64,000 nucleotides of DNA from Flagellimonas oceanensis (GCF_003992595.1 NZ_RZNA01000047.1:230070-294069); one strand, 5' to 3'; counted from the first letter of the stretch, positions 1 through 8,998 are shown. The notes: generated from the letters alone by a model not told the origin. A program made the numbers and translations.

Positions 1-237
1 GATTTGATGAACCAGCATCAAATCATTTTGCAAAATGAAATCAAAAATACGCCTTTGGAAATGGTGGAAATGATGGATGCCGCACGTAATGCTGGGGCAA
101 CCGGGACAAAAATCATCGGTTCGGGAGGTGGTGGCTGTATGGTGGCCATGGTAACGGAAGATATGGAGGAAAACATAAAACAGGCATTTTTGGACCAAGG
201 AGCCAAGGCAGTTTACAGAGTGGAATTAACAAGTTGA
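1..237 (+). CDS. GHMP-family sugar kinase, C-terminal end (5' truncated by window)
   Basis: The reading frame is open from the first base and ends in TGA at 235-237, so only the last 78 or so residues are present. The visible GSGGGGCMVAM segment is the glycine-rich C-terminal motif of GHMP small-molecule kinases (galactokinase, mevalonate kinase and heptose kinase families), which lies beside the phosphate-binding site. A sugar nucleotidyltransferase starts 5 bases downstream, which suggests a kinase/nucleotidyltransferase pair that makes an activated sugar. The substrate cannot be read from this fragment, and the true start is outside the window. Confidence 0.8.
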   Translation, partial: DLMNQHQIILQNEIKNTPLEMVEMMDAARNAGATGTKIIGSGGGGCMVAMVTEDMEENIKQAFLDQGAKAVYRVELTS

Positions 238-242
238 TTAGA

Positions 243-1076
243 ATGGAAAATACGAGTTTGATTATTATGGTAGGTGGTGCATCCTCACGCATGAAGCGAA
301 GTTTAAAAACCAGGGAGGACCAAAAGGGGATCATGGACAACATTCCCCATAAAAGTTTGATTCCCGTAGGGAAAAACGGTAGGCCTTTCCTGTACTATTT
401 GGTTCAGAATGCGGTGGAGGCGGGATACACAAAACTGTATTTGATCACAAGCCCGGAAAATGAAGCCTTTCAAAACTTGAAAGAGCAGGGCAATCTTCCA
501 AGTGGACTGGAGGTTTTATTGGCCGTACAATCCGTGCCAGAGGGAAGGACAAAACCATTGGGCACTGCCGATGCCCTTCAGCAATGTTTGGATCAATACC
601 CTGAATTAAAACAGACCACCTTCACGGTTTGCAATGGGGACAACCTTTACTCCGTTGGCGCTTTAAAAGATTTAAGGTCAGCTAGAAAAGCCCCCCATGC
701 TTTGATCAGTTACGGCAGTTCAGGTTTTGATTACACCGAGGAGCGCATAGCCAAGTTTGCTGTGATGGACATTTCCTCGGATGGTTTTCTACAGCAAATT
801 ATTGAAAAACCCAATGTGGAGGATGTTCCAAAGTATAGGGATGAGTCAGGGGAGCTAAGGGTAAGCATGAACATTTTTAGTTTTTCGGGCAAAGAAATCC
901 ATCCCTATTTAAAAAACTGTCCCATTGACCCTGTTCGAGACGAAAAGGAATTGCCCAAAGCTGTTGCTGTTTTGGTTACCGAAGAATCGCAAAGCGTTTT
1001 TTGTATACCCCGCTCAGAGCATATTCCCGATTTAACGGATGCAAATGATATTCAGTTATTTAAAAATTTAGAGTAA
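243..1076 (+). CDS. Sugar-phosphate nucleotidyltransferase
   Basis: Predicted cytosolic enzyme of 277 residues that would transfer a nucleotide to a sugar 1-phosphate. The N-terminus (IIMVGGASSRM, then KSLIPVG) is the nucleotide-binding signature of GT-A-fold NTP transferases, and VCNGDN near residue 130 matches the metal-binding aspartate region. ATG at 243 is chosen; a TTG at 234 would overlap the upstream kinase stop. Tight coupling to the kinase gene suggests consecutive steps, as in heptose or hexose activation for surface polysaccharide. The exact sugar and nucleotide are unknown. An 18-residue insert after the glycine-rich loop (SLKTREDQKGIMDNIPH) is longer than in typical GlmU/RmlA-type enzymes. 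Confidence 0.75.
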   Translation: MENTSLIIMVGGASSRMKRSLKTREDQKGIMDNIPHKSLIPVGKNGRPFLYYLVQNAVEAGYTKLYLITSPENEAFQNLKEQGNLPSGLEVLLAVQSVPEGRTKPLGTADALQQCLDQYPELKQTTFTVCNGDNLYSVGALKDLRSARKAPHALISYGSSGFDYTEERIAKFAVMDISSDGFLQQIIEKPNVEDVPKYRDESGELRVSMNIFSFSGKEIHPYLKNCPIDPVRDEKELPKAVAVLVTEESQSVFCIPRSEHIPDLTDANDIQLFKNLE

Positions 1077-1128
1077 CTTAAAGGCATGTAATCCCATACT
1101 TGCATCGAGCAAACTTTAAATTTTTGAA

Positions 1129-2397
1129 ATGGAATCGTATGCAACGGCATTATTATATGCAACACCGTTTTTTATCGGCTTGGTATTGATCGAGATTCTT
1201 TACGGCCGATTTGTAAAAGATCAGAAACACAACCTTATGGACACCGTGAGCAGCCTTAGCTCTGGTTTGACCAATGTGGTCAAGGATTCGTTGGGATTGG
1301 TGCTCATTTTGGTAAGCTACCCTTTTTTATTGGAGCATTTGGCCTTGGTGGAGATCAAAGCAACTTGGCTGGTTTGGGTAGTGGCCTTTATTGCATTGGA
1401 TTTTGCGGGTTATTGGAACCACAGGTTGAGCCATCACATCAACTTTTTTTGGAACCAGCACGTGATCCATCATAGCAGTGAAGAGTTTAATTTGGCCTGT
1501 GCGCTTCGTCAGCCCGTTTCGAACTTATTGGGGTATTACGCACTGTTGCTGATTCCCGCTGCCTTATTGGGAGTGCCCAACCAGGTCATAGCGATATTGG
1601 CGCCTATTCATTTGTTCGCTCAATTTTGGTATCACACTCAGCATATTGGGAAAATGGGCTTTTTGGAGTACGTGATCGTGACCCCGTCACAGCATCGGGT
1701 GCACCATGCCATTAATCCCGAGTACATCGATAAGAACCTGGGACAGATATTTTGTGTTTGGGACAGGATGTTCGGAACTTTTCAGGAAGAGTTGGATGAG
1801 GTGCCCCCGCAATACGGTGTTTTGAAACCTGCCAATACGTGGAATCCCATCATCATTAATTTTCAGCACTTATGGCGATTGATTCAAGATGCATGGCGTA
1901 CCAAAAGTTATTGGGACAAATTGCGGATTTGGGTTATGCCCACCGGTTGGCGTCCCGAGGATGTGAAGGAAAAATACCCTATTGCCATCATCAAGAATGT
2001 ATACAATTTCAGAAAGTATCAGCCCGAAGCCTCCAATTCGTTAAAGGGCTATGCACTGTTCCAATTGATTATCACCATGGTTTTGATGCTCTTTATGTTC
2101 TACAACTATACTGACATTGGATTTGATGGGCTTTTGCTCTTCGGTGCTTTTATATTTGTCGGTATTTATGGCTATACAACCCTTATGGACCGCAAGAGCT
2201 ATGCAGTTTGGATTGAAGTGATTCGAGGGGTGGGAGGATTGGCATTGATTTATTTTACCAATGATTGGTTTGGAATCAATACATACTTTTCGATAGGAAG
2301 CTATCTGGTGGCCCTATATTTTTTGGTAACGATTTTCGGGGCTATCTACTTTACGTATTTTGAGAAGTCGTTCGCGACCCCTGATTTGGTTTCCTAG
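1129..2397 (+). CDS. Sterol desaturase / fatty acid hydroxylase family membrane protein
   Basis: Integral membrane di-iron oxygenase of 422 residues. The eight-histidine signature is visible as HRLSHH (near 100), HVIHH (near 112) and HRVHH (near 189), with transmembrane stretches around them. Residues past about 300 form a separate hydrophobic C-terminal part with roughly four more membrane segments, so the protein is longer than a minimal family member. Members hydroxylate or desaturate sterols, fatty acids, carotenoids or ether lipids; the substrate here is not evident. The stop overlaps the stop of the convergent acyl-CoA-binding protein gene by 4 bases. Confidence 0.85.
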   Translation: MESYATALLYATPFFIGLVLIEILYGRFVKDQKHNLMDTVSSLSSGLTNVVKDSLGLVLILVSYPFLLEHLALVEIKATWLVWVVAFIALDFAGYWNHRLSHHINFFWNQHVIHHSSEEFNLACALRQPVSNLLGYYALLLIPAALLGVPNQVIAILAPIHLFAQFWYHTQHIGKMGFLEYVIVTPSQHRVHHAINPEYIDKNLGQIFCVWDRMFGTFQEELDEVPPQYGVLKPANTWNPIIINFQHLWRLIQDAWRTKSYWDKLRIWVMPTGWRPEDVKEKYPIAIIKNVYNFRKYQPEASNSLKGYALFQLIITMVLMLFMFYNYTDIGFDGLLLFGAFIFVGIYGYTTLMDRKSYAVWIEVIRGVGGLALIYFTNDWFGINTYFSIGSYLVALYFLVTIFGAIYFTYFEKSFATPDLVS

Positions 2398-2657
2398 AGC
2401 GATTTAAGCTCTTTGTCCACCAATTCCACATATTTTTCCATGGCTTCCTCCACACTGATTCTTTTGGCTTGGAAAAGGGCATTTGCCTTGAAAGCATTGA
2501 TGAGTGGTGTTCTACTGCCGGGATTGTCAAAGTTTTTGTTGGCAATCTTAAAATAGGCATACAACTTTAACAGAAGATCTGCGGGTAGGGGGTCTGTGTA
2601 ATCGTTAACAAAGTTAACGGCATCGTTGAACCTTTTATGTAATTCTTCGTTAATCAT
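2394..2657 (-). CDS. Acyl-CoA-binding protein (ACBP)
   Basis: An 87-residue protein of the size of a single ACBP four-helix domain. The segment LLKLYAYFKIANKNFDNPG corresponds to the family's conserved LYGLYKQAT...G region, and the C-terminal AMEKYVELVDKEL resembles the family's helix 4. ACBPs carry long-chain acyl-CoA in the cytosol. It is the last gene of the phospholipid operon and overlaps psd by 8 bases, which fits translational coupling and a role in supplying acyl-CoA to lipid synthesis or recovery. Bacterial ACBPs are patchily distributed but common in flavobacteria. Confidence 0.85.
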   Translation of the reverse strand: MINEELHKRFNDAVNFVNDYTDPLPADLLLKLYAYFKIANKNFDNPGSRTPLINAFKANALFQAKRISVEEAMEKYVELVDKELKSL

Positions 2658-3315
2658 CCAACGGTCTTACGGAAGCAATGCATGTGCGTGCCCCAACTAC
2701 TTTTTGATTGAGTTTTACAGTGATGTCACAGTCAAGCGGCAACAATAGATCCACGCGCGACCCAAATTTTATAAAACCGGCATCCTCCCCTTGGGTCACT
2801 TGTTCGCCTTCTTCGGCATAGTTTACGATCCTACGTGCCATGGCCCCCGCTATTTGCCTGTAACCGATTTCCCCGAATTTCGGGGTATGCAGGATTATCG
2901 TGGTGCGTTCATTCTCGGTGCTGGATTTTGGGTGCCAGGCCACCAGGTATTTCCCTGGATGGTATTTGGAATAGGTTACCGTTCCGCTTGCAGGGTATCG
3001 GGTCACATGTACATTGGTGGGTGACATGAATATGGATACCTGCTTTCTTTTTTCCTTGAAGTATTCGGGTTCGTCAACTTCCTCGATGACCACAACCTTG
3101 CCATCAACGGGAGCCAATATTTCATCAAAATTGGGCGTGACCAATCGCTTGGGATTTCTGAAAAACTGCAGAATGGCTATCAAGAGCACTAAAGCAGCGA
3201 TCTGAACCACAAGCCGAACCCATTCCACATCAATCAAGTATTGTGCGGCCAAAACGGCGGCTACCACCATGAAAAAAGTGGTAATGATAATTTTTTGCCC
3301 CTCTTTATGAAACAT
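2650..3315 (-). CDS. psd: Phosphatidylserine decarboxylase
   Basis: Converts phosphatidylserine to phosphatidylethanolamine at the inner membrane. At 221 residues it is the short archaeal-type (PSD-A) form. Hydrophobic segments lie near residues 10-50, followed by DEILAPVDGKVVVIEE and the FMSPTNVHVTRYP motif. The KFGSRVDLLLP sequence near 185 holds the Gly-Ser site for self-cleavage into beta and pyruvoyl-bearing alpha chains. It overlaps cdsA by 11 bases and ACBP by 8, so three lipid genes are tightly linked. Confidence 0.95.
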   Translation of the reverse strand: MFHKEGQKIIITTFFMVVAAVLAAQYLIDVEWVRLVVQIAALVLLIAILQFFRNPKRLVTPNFDEILAPVDGKVVVIEEVDEPEYFKEKRKQVSIFMSPTNVHVTRYPASGTVTYSKYHPGKYLVAWHPKSSTENERTTIILHTPKFGEIGYRQIAGAMARRIVNYAEEGEQVTQGEDAGFIKFGSRVDLLLPLDCDITVKLNQKVVGARTCIASVRPLDD

Positions 3316-4108
3316 AGGAGAATATAGTTAAAATCAAATAAGCAAAAGGTGCAGCGAAGACCAAGCTATCCAATCGGTCCCAAATTCCACCATGCCCGGG
3401 CAGGATAGCTCCGCTATCCTTTACTCCGGCCATACGTTTGAACTTTGATTCCAATAAATCTCCCAAACTCCCTGCAACCACTATTAAACAGGCCATTGCC
3501 ATCCATTCCATTAAAGTGAGCCTTGTTTCGTACCACGATAAAAAATAGGCGGCTATCAGTGCAAAAATAAGACCTCCTACAGAACCTTCAATGGTTTTTT
3601 TTGGTGAAACTGCAGGAAATAGTTTCGTACGCCCCAAAGTTCTTCCCACCAAGTAGGCAAACGTATCGTTGACCCATATCAAAATAAAGATGCCCATGAT
3701 CAAAAACTGAGCGAATTCATCGATTTTGTATGGAATCATCGTTAAGAAAATGCATCCGCCCCCAATGTAAAAGAGTCCGATGAAAAACTTCTGAAAGCTT
3801 GTAAAATTCCTAGGTTTTTTGGAAAACAGGAACATCAGTAATGCGATGTCCACCGTTATGGTCAACAACATCAGTAAATTTACCACCATGGTGTCATTGG
3901 TCAGATAAATAAAAATCCACCAAAGTGCTAAATAAGCCATAAAGATGTAATAACCTTTAAGCCTTACGATTCTTTTGAACTCGTACAGACAGGCAAGCCC
4001 AAATGCCATGAACAGGAAATCGAAAGCATCAGAGCTTAGAAATACCGCGCCTAGGAGTAGTAATACATAAATCACTCCTGTTATGGAGCGTCTCAAAATT
4101 TCTCTCAT
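3305..4108 (-). CDS. cdsA: Phosphatidate cytidylyltransferase
   Basis: Makes CDP-diacylglycerol from CTP and phosphatidic acid, the precursor for all phospholipids. The 267-residue protein has about eight hydrophobic segments and the CdsA signature near the C-terminus (GSLGDLLESKFKRMAGVKDSG, then LPGHGGIWDRLDS). The C-terminal HGGIWDRLDSL is the metal/CTP site. It sits 4 bases after the LUD-domain gene and overlaps psd, so PE synthesis (CdsA, then Pss, then Psd) is mostly encoded here; pss is not in the window. Confidence 0.95.
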   Translation of the reverse strand: MREILRRSITGVIYVLLLLGAVFLSSDAFDFLFMAFGLACLYEFKRIVRLKGYYIFMAYLALWWIFIYLTNDTMVVNLLMLLTITVDIALLMFLFSKKPRNFTSFQKFFIGLFYIGGGCIFLTMIPYKIDEFAQFLIMGIFILIWVNDTFAYLVGRTLGRTKLFPAVSPKKTIEGSVGGLIFALIAAYFLSWYETRLTLMEWMAMACLIVVAGSLGDLLESKFKRMAGVKDSGAILPGHGGIWDRLDSLVFAAPFAYLILTIFSYVS

Positions 4109-4112
4109 GTAT

Positions 4113-4721
4113 TTAGAAATCTTCTAGGAGTAAAAGATATACATTTTTTGAGGCACTTCCGTAGGAAAGAAAGTCATCTTTGTTTTCGGCCGTTTGCTGA
4201 AAGTGCTTTAATGTGGTAATGTTATTGGGAATATCTTTTTGATAGCGTTCTTTAATGATTTTGAGTGCTTCGCTTATGGAATCCACTAGCTGGCTCGTGG
4301 TGGCAAAAACCACCAAGTTGGAAGGTAGTTCGTTCAGCTTCTTTTCCTTGATCTGATTGGAGCAGACCAAGATGGAGCCATTGTGGGCGACAAGGTGCTC
4401 GCATGTGGTAAAGAAAATTTCACTTTCGTTGCGGTTGTTGGTAAAGTCAATCTTCTCTGAGGCAAAACGGGTTTCCAACCTTGGGTCCATGGAGTAGAAA
4501 AGATGGTTTTGCCAATCGTTTTCCGAAATGATGTTTTTGAGCGCTTCGGAAACTTCCGCGAAATCTTCACAGTAGATAAACTTGCCACCATTTTTTTTGA
4601 AGTAGATGGTAAATTTCTCATCAACGGGAATCTTTAAATCGGGCATGTGGTCACCACGGGTTTCCGCAGTTTCCTTGGAAACCTTTTTTCCTCCTCCGAA
4701 AAGTTTTTTAAAAACCCCCAT
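4113..4721 (-). CDS. LUD-domain protein (LutC/YkgG-like fold)
   Basis: A 202-residue protein recognisable as a LUD-domain (DUF162) member by the C-terminal pattern, including the segment from EIFFTTCEHLVAHNGSILVC to NLVVFATTSQLVDSISEAL. LutC-type members act with LutA/LutB in lactate use, but none of those genes is next to it. It lies between ftsH and cdsA, a position inconsistent with a lactate operon, so the role is unknown. The N-terminus (GVFKKLFGGGKKVSKE) is basic and glycine-rich, perhaps contacting membrane or nucleic acid; this is inference. Confidence 0.7.
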   Translation of the reverse strand: MGVFKKLFGGGKKVSKETAETRGDHMPDLKIPVDEKFTIYFKKNGGKFIYCEDFAEVSEALKNIISENDWQNHLFYSMDPRLETRFASEKIDFTNNRNESEIFFTTCEHLVAHNGSILVCSNQIKEKKLNELPSNLVVFATTSQLVDSISEALKIIKERYQKDIPNNITTLKHFQQTAENKDDFLSYGSASKNVYLLLLEDF

Positions 4722-4787
4722 TTATGGTGTTGCGTTCTTATCTACCGAATCAATATAATTCCTTTGATTATACTTTATTGAATGAAT

Positions 4788-6737
4788 TTATTCTGCTGGC
4801 TCCAGCTTTTCCTCTTCTTTTTCGAAAGGTCTTTGACCAAAGATCTTTTCCAAATCGTCCTTAAATATAACCTCTTTGTCCAAAAGTCTTTCGGCAAGTT
4901 CGGTAAGCTTGTCCTTGTTTTCTTCCAAAAGTTTAATGGCCCTTTCGTATTGCTTTTCAATCATTTTGGATATCTCCTGATCGATTTTCTGGGCTGTCTC
5001 TTCACTGTAGGGCTTGGTAAAACCATACTCGTTCTGTCCTGATGAATCGTAGTAGGTAATATTGCCCAATTCATCATTGAGTCCGTATATGGTGACCATG
5101 GCGCGAGCCTGTTTGGTTACTTTTTCCAAATCGCTCAATGCACCAGTGGAAATTTTACCGAACATTACCTTTTCTGCAGCTCTACCTCCCATGGTGGCGC
5201 ACATTTCATCCAACATTTGCTCTGGACGAACGATTAAGCGCTCTTCGGGCAAGTACCATGCTGCTCCAAGGGATTGTCCGCGAGGTACGATGGTCACTTT
5301 TACCAATGGTGCCGCATGTTCCAACATCCAACTCACGGTAGCATGACCTGCTTCGTGGAAGGCGATGGTTTTCTTTTCATCCGGTGTGATGATTTTGTTC
5401 TTTTTCTCCAGACCTCCCACAATCCTATCCACGGCATCCAAGAAGTCTTGCTTGGTCACTGCTTTTTTCTCTTTTCTGGCAGCGATGAGTGCTGCTTCGT
5501 TACAAACATTGGCAATATCTGCACCTGAGAAACCTGGCGTTTGTTTGGCCAAGAAGTCCAAATCCAAGGTTTCAGCGGTTTTTATGGGACGAAGGTGTAC
5601 TTCGAATATTTCCTTTCTTTCGTTCAGGTCGGGAAGGTCAACGTAGATTTGACGGTCGAAACGTCCTGCACGCATCAATGCTTTGTCCAGTACATCGGCA
5701 CGGTTGGTGGCCGCCAACACAATTACGTTGGTATTGGTCCCGAAACCATCCATTTCGGTCAATAACTGGTTCAATGTATTTTCACGCTCGTCATTGGAAC
5801 CAGTGAAGTTGTTTTTGCCCCTTGCACGTCCAATGGCGTCGATTTCATCAATAAATATGATGGCAGGGGATTTGTCCTTCGCTTGTTTGAACAAATCACG
5901 TACCCTTGATGCCCCCACACCTACGAACATCTCAACAAAGTCAGAACCGGATAGTGAGAAGAAAGGCACTTTCGCCTCGCCTGCCACGGCTTTCGCCAAA
6001 AGGGTCTTACCGGTACCGGGAGGGCCTACCAAAAGGGCTCCCTTTGGTATTTTTCCCCCGAGAGAGGTGTATTTATCAGGGTTTTTCAGGAACTCGACGA
6101 TTTCCTGAACTTCTTCTTTGGCTCCTTCCAGACCTGCAACATCTTTAAAGGATGTGCGGGTATCGGTTTTCTCGTCGAACAATTTGGCTTTGGATTTCCC
6201 AATGTTGAAAATCTGTCCACCTGCACCGCCGCCTGCACCGCCTGACATTCTGCGCATCAGGTAGATCCAAATACCTATAATGAGGGCAAATGGCAACAGG
6301 GTAAGGAATATTTCGCCGAGCACGTTGGATTCCGTGTCAAACTCGACAATGGTGTCCAGGTTGTTCTCTTTCTTGATTTCCGTGATCTCATTCTGGAAAA
6401 TCTGTAAATCCCCGTAGTCCAGTACATATTGCGGTACCAGACCAGTGGAAGGGAACAGCGGTTTTTCGGCCACGCCTTTGTGGACGTCCTTGTTCAGGGC
6501 TTCCTCGGTAAGGTATACCTTGGCTTGACGCGTATTGGTAATGATGACGATCTTGGAGATGTCACCATTGCGCAAAAATTCTTGTAATTCGGAGGTTGTG
6601 GTTTTTTCGGTGCTGGAAAAATTGCTTCCACCAAAAAATTGGAAGCCAATAATCAATGCGATGACCACACCATAGATCCACCACGAGCTAAAACGTGGTT
6701 TCTTCGGAGTATTATTTGGATTGTTCTCTTTTGCCAT
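4788..6737 (-). CDS. ftsH: ATP-dependent zinc metalloprotease FtsH
   Basis: Membrane-bound AAA+ protease of 649 residues that removes misassembled membrane proteins and regulatory proteins. Two transmembrane segments (about 19-36 and 141-161) flank a periplasmic domain. Walker A is GPPGTGKT (238-245), Walker B is IIFIDE (about 293-298), and the zinc site is HEAGH (461-465). A glycine-rich linker (SGGAGGGAGG) follows the second membrane segment. Translation begins 6 bases after the rsfS stop, so the two are co-transcribed. The tail is acidic (EKEEEKLEPAE). Confidence 0.98.
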   Translation of the reverse strand: MAKENNPNNTPKKPRFSSWWIYGVVIALIIGFQFFGGSNFSSTEKTTTSELQEFLRNGDISKIVIITNTRQAKVYLTEEALNKDVHKGVAEKPLFPSTGLVPQYVLDYGDLQIFQNEITEIKKENNLDTIVEFDTESNVLGEIFLTLLPFALIIGIWIYLMRRMSGGAGGGAGGQIFNIGKSKAKLFDEKTDTRTSFKDVAGLEGAKEEVQEIVEFLKNPDKYTSLGGKIPKGALLVGPPGTGKTLLAKAVAGEAKVPFFSLSGSDFVEMFVGVGASRVRDLFKQAKDKSPAIIFIDEIDAIGRARGKNNFTGSNDERENTLNQLLTEMDGFGTNTNVIVLAATNRADVLDKALMRAGRFDRQIYVDLPDLNERKEIFEVHLRPIKTAETLDLDFLAKQTPGFSGADIANVCNEAALIAARKEKKAVTKQDFLDAVDRIVGGLEKKNKIITPDEKKTIAFHEAGHATVSWMLEHAAPLVKVTIVPRGQSLGAAWYLPEERLIVRPEQMLDEMCATMGGRAAEKVMFGKISTGALSDLEKVTKQARAMVTIYGLNDELGNITYYDSSGQNEYGFTKPYSEETAQKIDQEISKMIEKQYERAIKLLEENKDKLTELAERLLDKEVIFKDDLEKIFGQRPFEKEEEKLEPAE

Positions 6738-6743
6738 TTTTTC

Positions 6744-7121
6744 TTAAGAATTGTAACTACTTTCCACCATAGTGACCTTGGCATCTCCCCAAAGTCCTTC
6801 AATGTCATAAAATTCCCTAATGTGTTTTTGAAATACATGTACCACAACGTTCACATAATCCATCAGTACCCATTCGGCATTTTCCGAGCCTTCGACATGC
6901 CATGGCTTGTCGTGTATGGCCTTGCTTACCTTTTTTTGGATAGAGGATACAATTGCGTTTACATGCGTATTGGAAGTACCGTTGCAGATGATAAAGTAGT
7001 CGCAAACTGTATTTTCGATTTCCCTAAGGTCCAGTAGATTTATATCAACTCCTTTTACGTCTTCTATTCCTTCCAGGATCAAGGCAATCAATTCATCTGC
7101 GCTAGCTTTCGTTTTCTGCAT
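6744..7121 (-). CDS. rsfS: Ribosomal silencing factor RsfS
   Basis: A 125-residue protein of the Iojap/RsfS family, which binds uL14 on the large subunit and blocks subunit joining during starvation. Family signatures are KGVDINLLDLREIENTVCDYFIICNGTS and the C-terminal WVLMDYVNVVVHVFQKHIREFYDIEGLWGDA. It is the first gene of the minus-strand operon leading to ftsH and the phospholipid genes and is divergent from birA. A TAACTTTG element lies 21-28 bases upstream of its ATG. Confidence 0.95.
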   Translation of the reverse strand: MQKTKASADELIALILEGIEDVKGVDINLLDLREIENTVCDYFIICNGTSNTHVNAIVSSIQKKVSKAIHDKPWHVEGSENAEWVLMDYVNVVVHVFQKHIREFYDIEGLWGDAKVTMVESSYNS

Positions 7122-7141
7122 TCAAAAAGTTTAGTTTTTTA

Positions 7142-7149
7142 CAAAGTTA
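7142..7149 (-). promoter_or_regulatory. Candidate -7 element for the rsfS-ftsH operon
   Basis: On the minus strand the sequence TAACTTTG matches the Bacteroidota TAnnTTTG consensus, 20 bases upstream of the rsfS ATG. I do not see a TTG element at the usual 19-21 base spacing, so this is a partial match. Confidence 0.45.
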
Positions 7150-7204
7150 TGTTTTTTTTGTTTTCTTAGCCCTAGTTTTTAACAAATCGTAAAGGCTTGT
7201 CACA

Positions 7205-7948
7205 TTGGGAAAACATTTTCAATTACTCAAACTTGATGCCACGGACTCCACAAATCAATATTTGAAGGATTTGTTGCGTTCCGAAAAACCATCTGATTAT
7301 ACCGTTGTTATTGCTGAAAGACAATTGAAGGGCAGGGGGCAAATGGGAACTGTGTGGGAGTCGGAAGGTCGCAAAAACCTTACGTTTAGTGTGTTGCGAA
7401 GGTTTGATGCCTTGAATGTCAAGCATCAATTTGTGCTGAACATCGCCGTTTCCTTAGCTGTGCATGATGTATTGAAAGAACTTCTGGTGCCGGATGTGAC
7501 CATAAAATGGCCCAACGACATTATGTCAGGTTCCAAGAAAATTTGTGGCATTCTGATCGAAAATGTACTCAAAGGCGAAAGGGTAGGGCAGTCCATTATC
7601 GGAATTGGCCTCAATGTCAACCAAACCGATTTTATGAATTTGGACAAAGCTTCCTCCCTGCAGCGAATTACAGGCCGCAATTTTGATTTGGAAGAACTGC
7701 TCCATAGTTTATTGGGGCATTTGTGGTTGCAGTTGGAATCCATCGAGGCGAAGACTGTCACACAATTGTTGCCTACTTACGAGAAACTACTTTTTAGAAA
7801 GGACAAACCTTCCACCTTTACCAATGCCCACGGTAAAATGTTCATGGGGTTTATCCGCAAAGTATCGCCGTCGGGCAAATTGGTGCTCGAACTAGAGGAT
7901 AGGGTGTTTAAGGAATTTGACCTGAAAGAGGTAAACTTGCTTTACTGA
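7205..7948 (+). CDS. birA: Biotin--[acetyl-CoA carboxylase] ligase
   Basis: Activates biotin and attaches it to the biotin carboxyl carrier protein. The 247-residue protein contains the LDATDSTNQYL start, the biotinyl-AMP loop GRGQMGTVWESEG, the KWPNDI motif, and the C-terminal beta-barrel. There is no N-terminal helix-turn-helix, so it is the monofunctional type without repressor activity. The only start that keeps the conserved N-terminus is TTG at 7205. It is divergent from rsfS (83 bases apart) and its end overlaps the convergent SRPBCC gene by 7 bases. Confidence 0.93.
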   Translation: MGKHFQLLKLDATDSTNQYLKDLLRSEKPSDYTVVIAERQLKGRGQMGTVWESEGRKNLTFSVLRRFDALNVKHQFVLNIAVSLAVHDVLKELLVPDVTIKWPNDIMSGSKKICGILIENVLKGERVGQSIIGIGLNVNQTDFMNLDKASSLQRITGRNFDLEELLHSLLGHLWLQLESIEAKTVTQLLPTYEKLLFRKDKPSTFTNAHGKMFMGFIRKVSPSGKLVLELEDRVFKEFDLKEVNLLY

Positions 7949-8340
7949 CCTATTTTGTCCATGTTGTTGGACAGTGTTCCCATAAAGTTGGTGATGGGGG
8001 CTTTTATCATCATGGCCATCATGGCATTGAACTCTCCCTCGAAACTCAATGCGACTTCGCTCTCGTTTTCTCCCAATGCATTTATGTCAGCGGTCAATGT
8101 AAAGGGGAGTTTGTCACTTGCAGCGCCCAAAACCACTTTGTCATGTGGGTTTTGTTCTTTTAATCGGAGGATGATCTCCGGCATACCTTTCAATGCGAAT
8201 TTAAAAGTGTTTTCATCCAACACTTCAAATTTGTCGATGTTGTCCGGCATTAAGGTTTCGAAGTTTTTGATATCCGTCAAGAATTCAAATACTTCTTTGT
8301 CACTTTTGGCAACTTGCTTCTTTGGGGTCTCAATGTGCAT
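7942..8340 (-). CDS. SRPBCC (START-like) family protein
   Basis: A 132-residue protein with the layout of a SRPBCC/polyketide-cyclase-like helix-grip fold: a KQVAKSDKEVFEFLTDIKNFETLMPDNI start, a beta-rich middle, and a long amphipathic C-terminal helix rich in Met (FNAMMAMMIKAPITNFMGTL). Members bind hydrophobic ligands; no specific ligand can be assigned. It starts 9 bases after the pyrE stop and is probably co-transcribed with it. Confidence 0.7.
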   Translation of the reverse strand: MHIETPKKQVAKSDKEVFEFLTDIKNFETLMPDNIDKFEVLDENTFKFALKGMPEIILRLKEQNPHDKVVLGAASDKLPFTLTADINALGENESEVALSFEGEFNAMMAMMIKAPITNFMGTLSNNMDKIGQ

Positions 8341-8349
8341 GGTAAACTT

Positions 8350-8991
8350 TTATTTCTTCCATTCTTGTGGATTGGATCTCCACTCCAATAGGGTCTGTAA
8401 TTGATTTTGTTGGATGTAGTTGGTCTCCGAGGCTTGTTCGATCAAGTTTTCATAATCGGACAGGGTATGGAGTTCCACACCTTCTTTTTCGAAATTATCC
8501 GTGGATACCGGAAAACCGTAGGTGAAAATGGCAATCATGCCTTTAATGTCGGCATTTTGTGCTTTCAAGGCCTGTACGGCATTCAAGCTGCTGTTGCCCG
8601 TGCTGATCAGGTCTTCGATGACCACTACGCTCTGCCCAGCTTCAAAATAACCTTCAATCTGGTTTTGCCTTCCGTGTTCTTTAGGTTTTGGTCTTACATA
8701 GACAAAAGGAAGCCCCAATGCTTCGGCAACAAGGATGCCGATTCCGATGGCGCCAGTGGCCACCCCGGCGATCACATCGGGCTTGCCATAAAGGTTCTCG
8801 ACCTGCTTGGCAATTTCTTCCCTGACAAAATTCCGAACTTGGGGATAGGAGAGCATGATCCTATTATCGCAATAAATAGGCGATTTCCAACCCGAAGCCC
8901 AAGTAAAAGGATTTTCAGGTTCCAACTTAATTGCATTAATTTGTAATAACAGCTCAGCTGTTTTTTTTGCGATTTGCTTATCTAAAACCAT
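8350..8991 (-). CDS. pyrE: Orotate phosphoribosyltransferase
   Basis: Converts orotate and PRPP to OMP in pyrimidine synthesis. The 213-residue protein has WASGWKSPIYCDNR at the N-terminus, RPKPKEHGRQNQIEG and the PRPP-binding loop VVVIEDLISTGNSSL. ATG at 8991 gives the conserved MVLDKQIAKKTAELLLQ start; an upstream in-frame extension is not conserved-looking and would run deep into the opposite-strand gene. Only 7 bases separate this start from the NUDIX start, and a TACATTTG box lies 4 bases before this ATG on the minus strand, so the mRNA may be leaderless. Confidence 0.95.
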   Translation of the reverse strand: MVLDKQIAKKTAELLLQINAIKLEPENPFTWASGWKSPIYCDNRIMLSYPQVRNFVREEIAKQVENLYGKPDVIAGVATGAIGIGILVAEALGLPFVYVRPKPKEHGRQNQIEGYFEAGQSVVVIEDLISTGNSSLNAVQALKAQNADIKGMIAIFTYGFPVSTDNFEKEGVELHTLSDYENLIEQASETNYIQQNQLQTLLEWRSNPQEWKK

Positions 8992-8998
8992 TGCGCAA

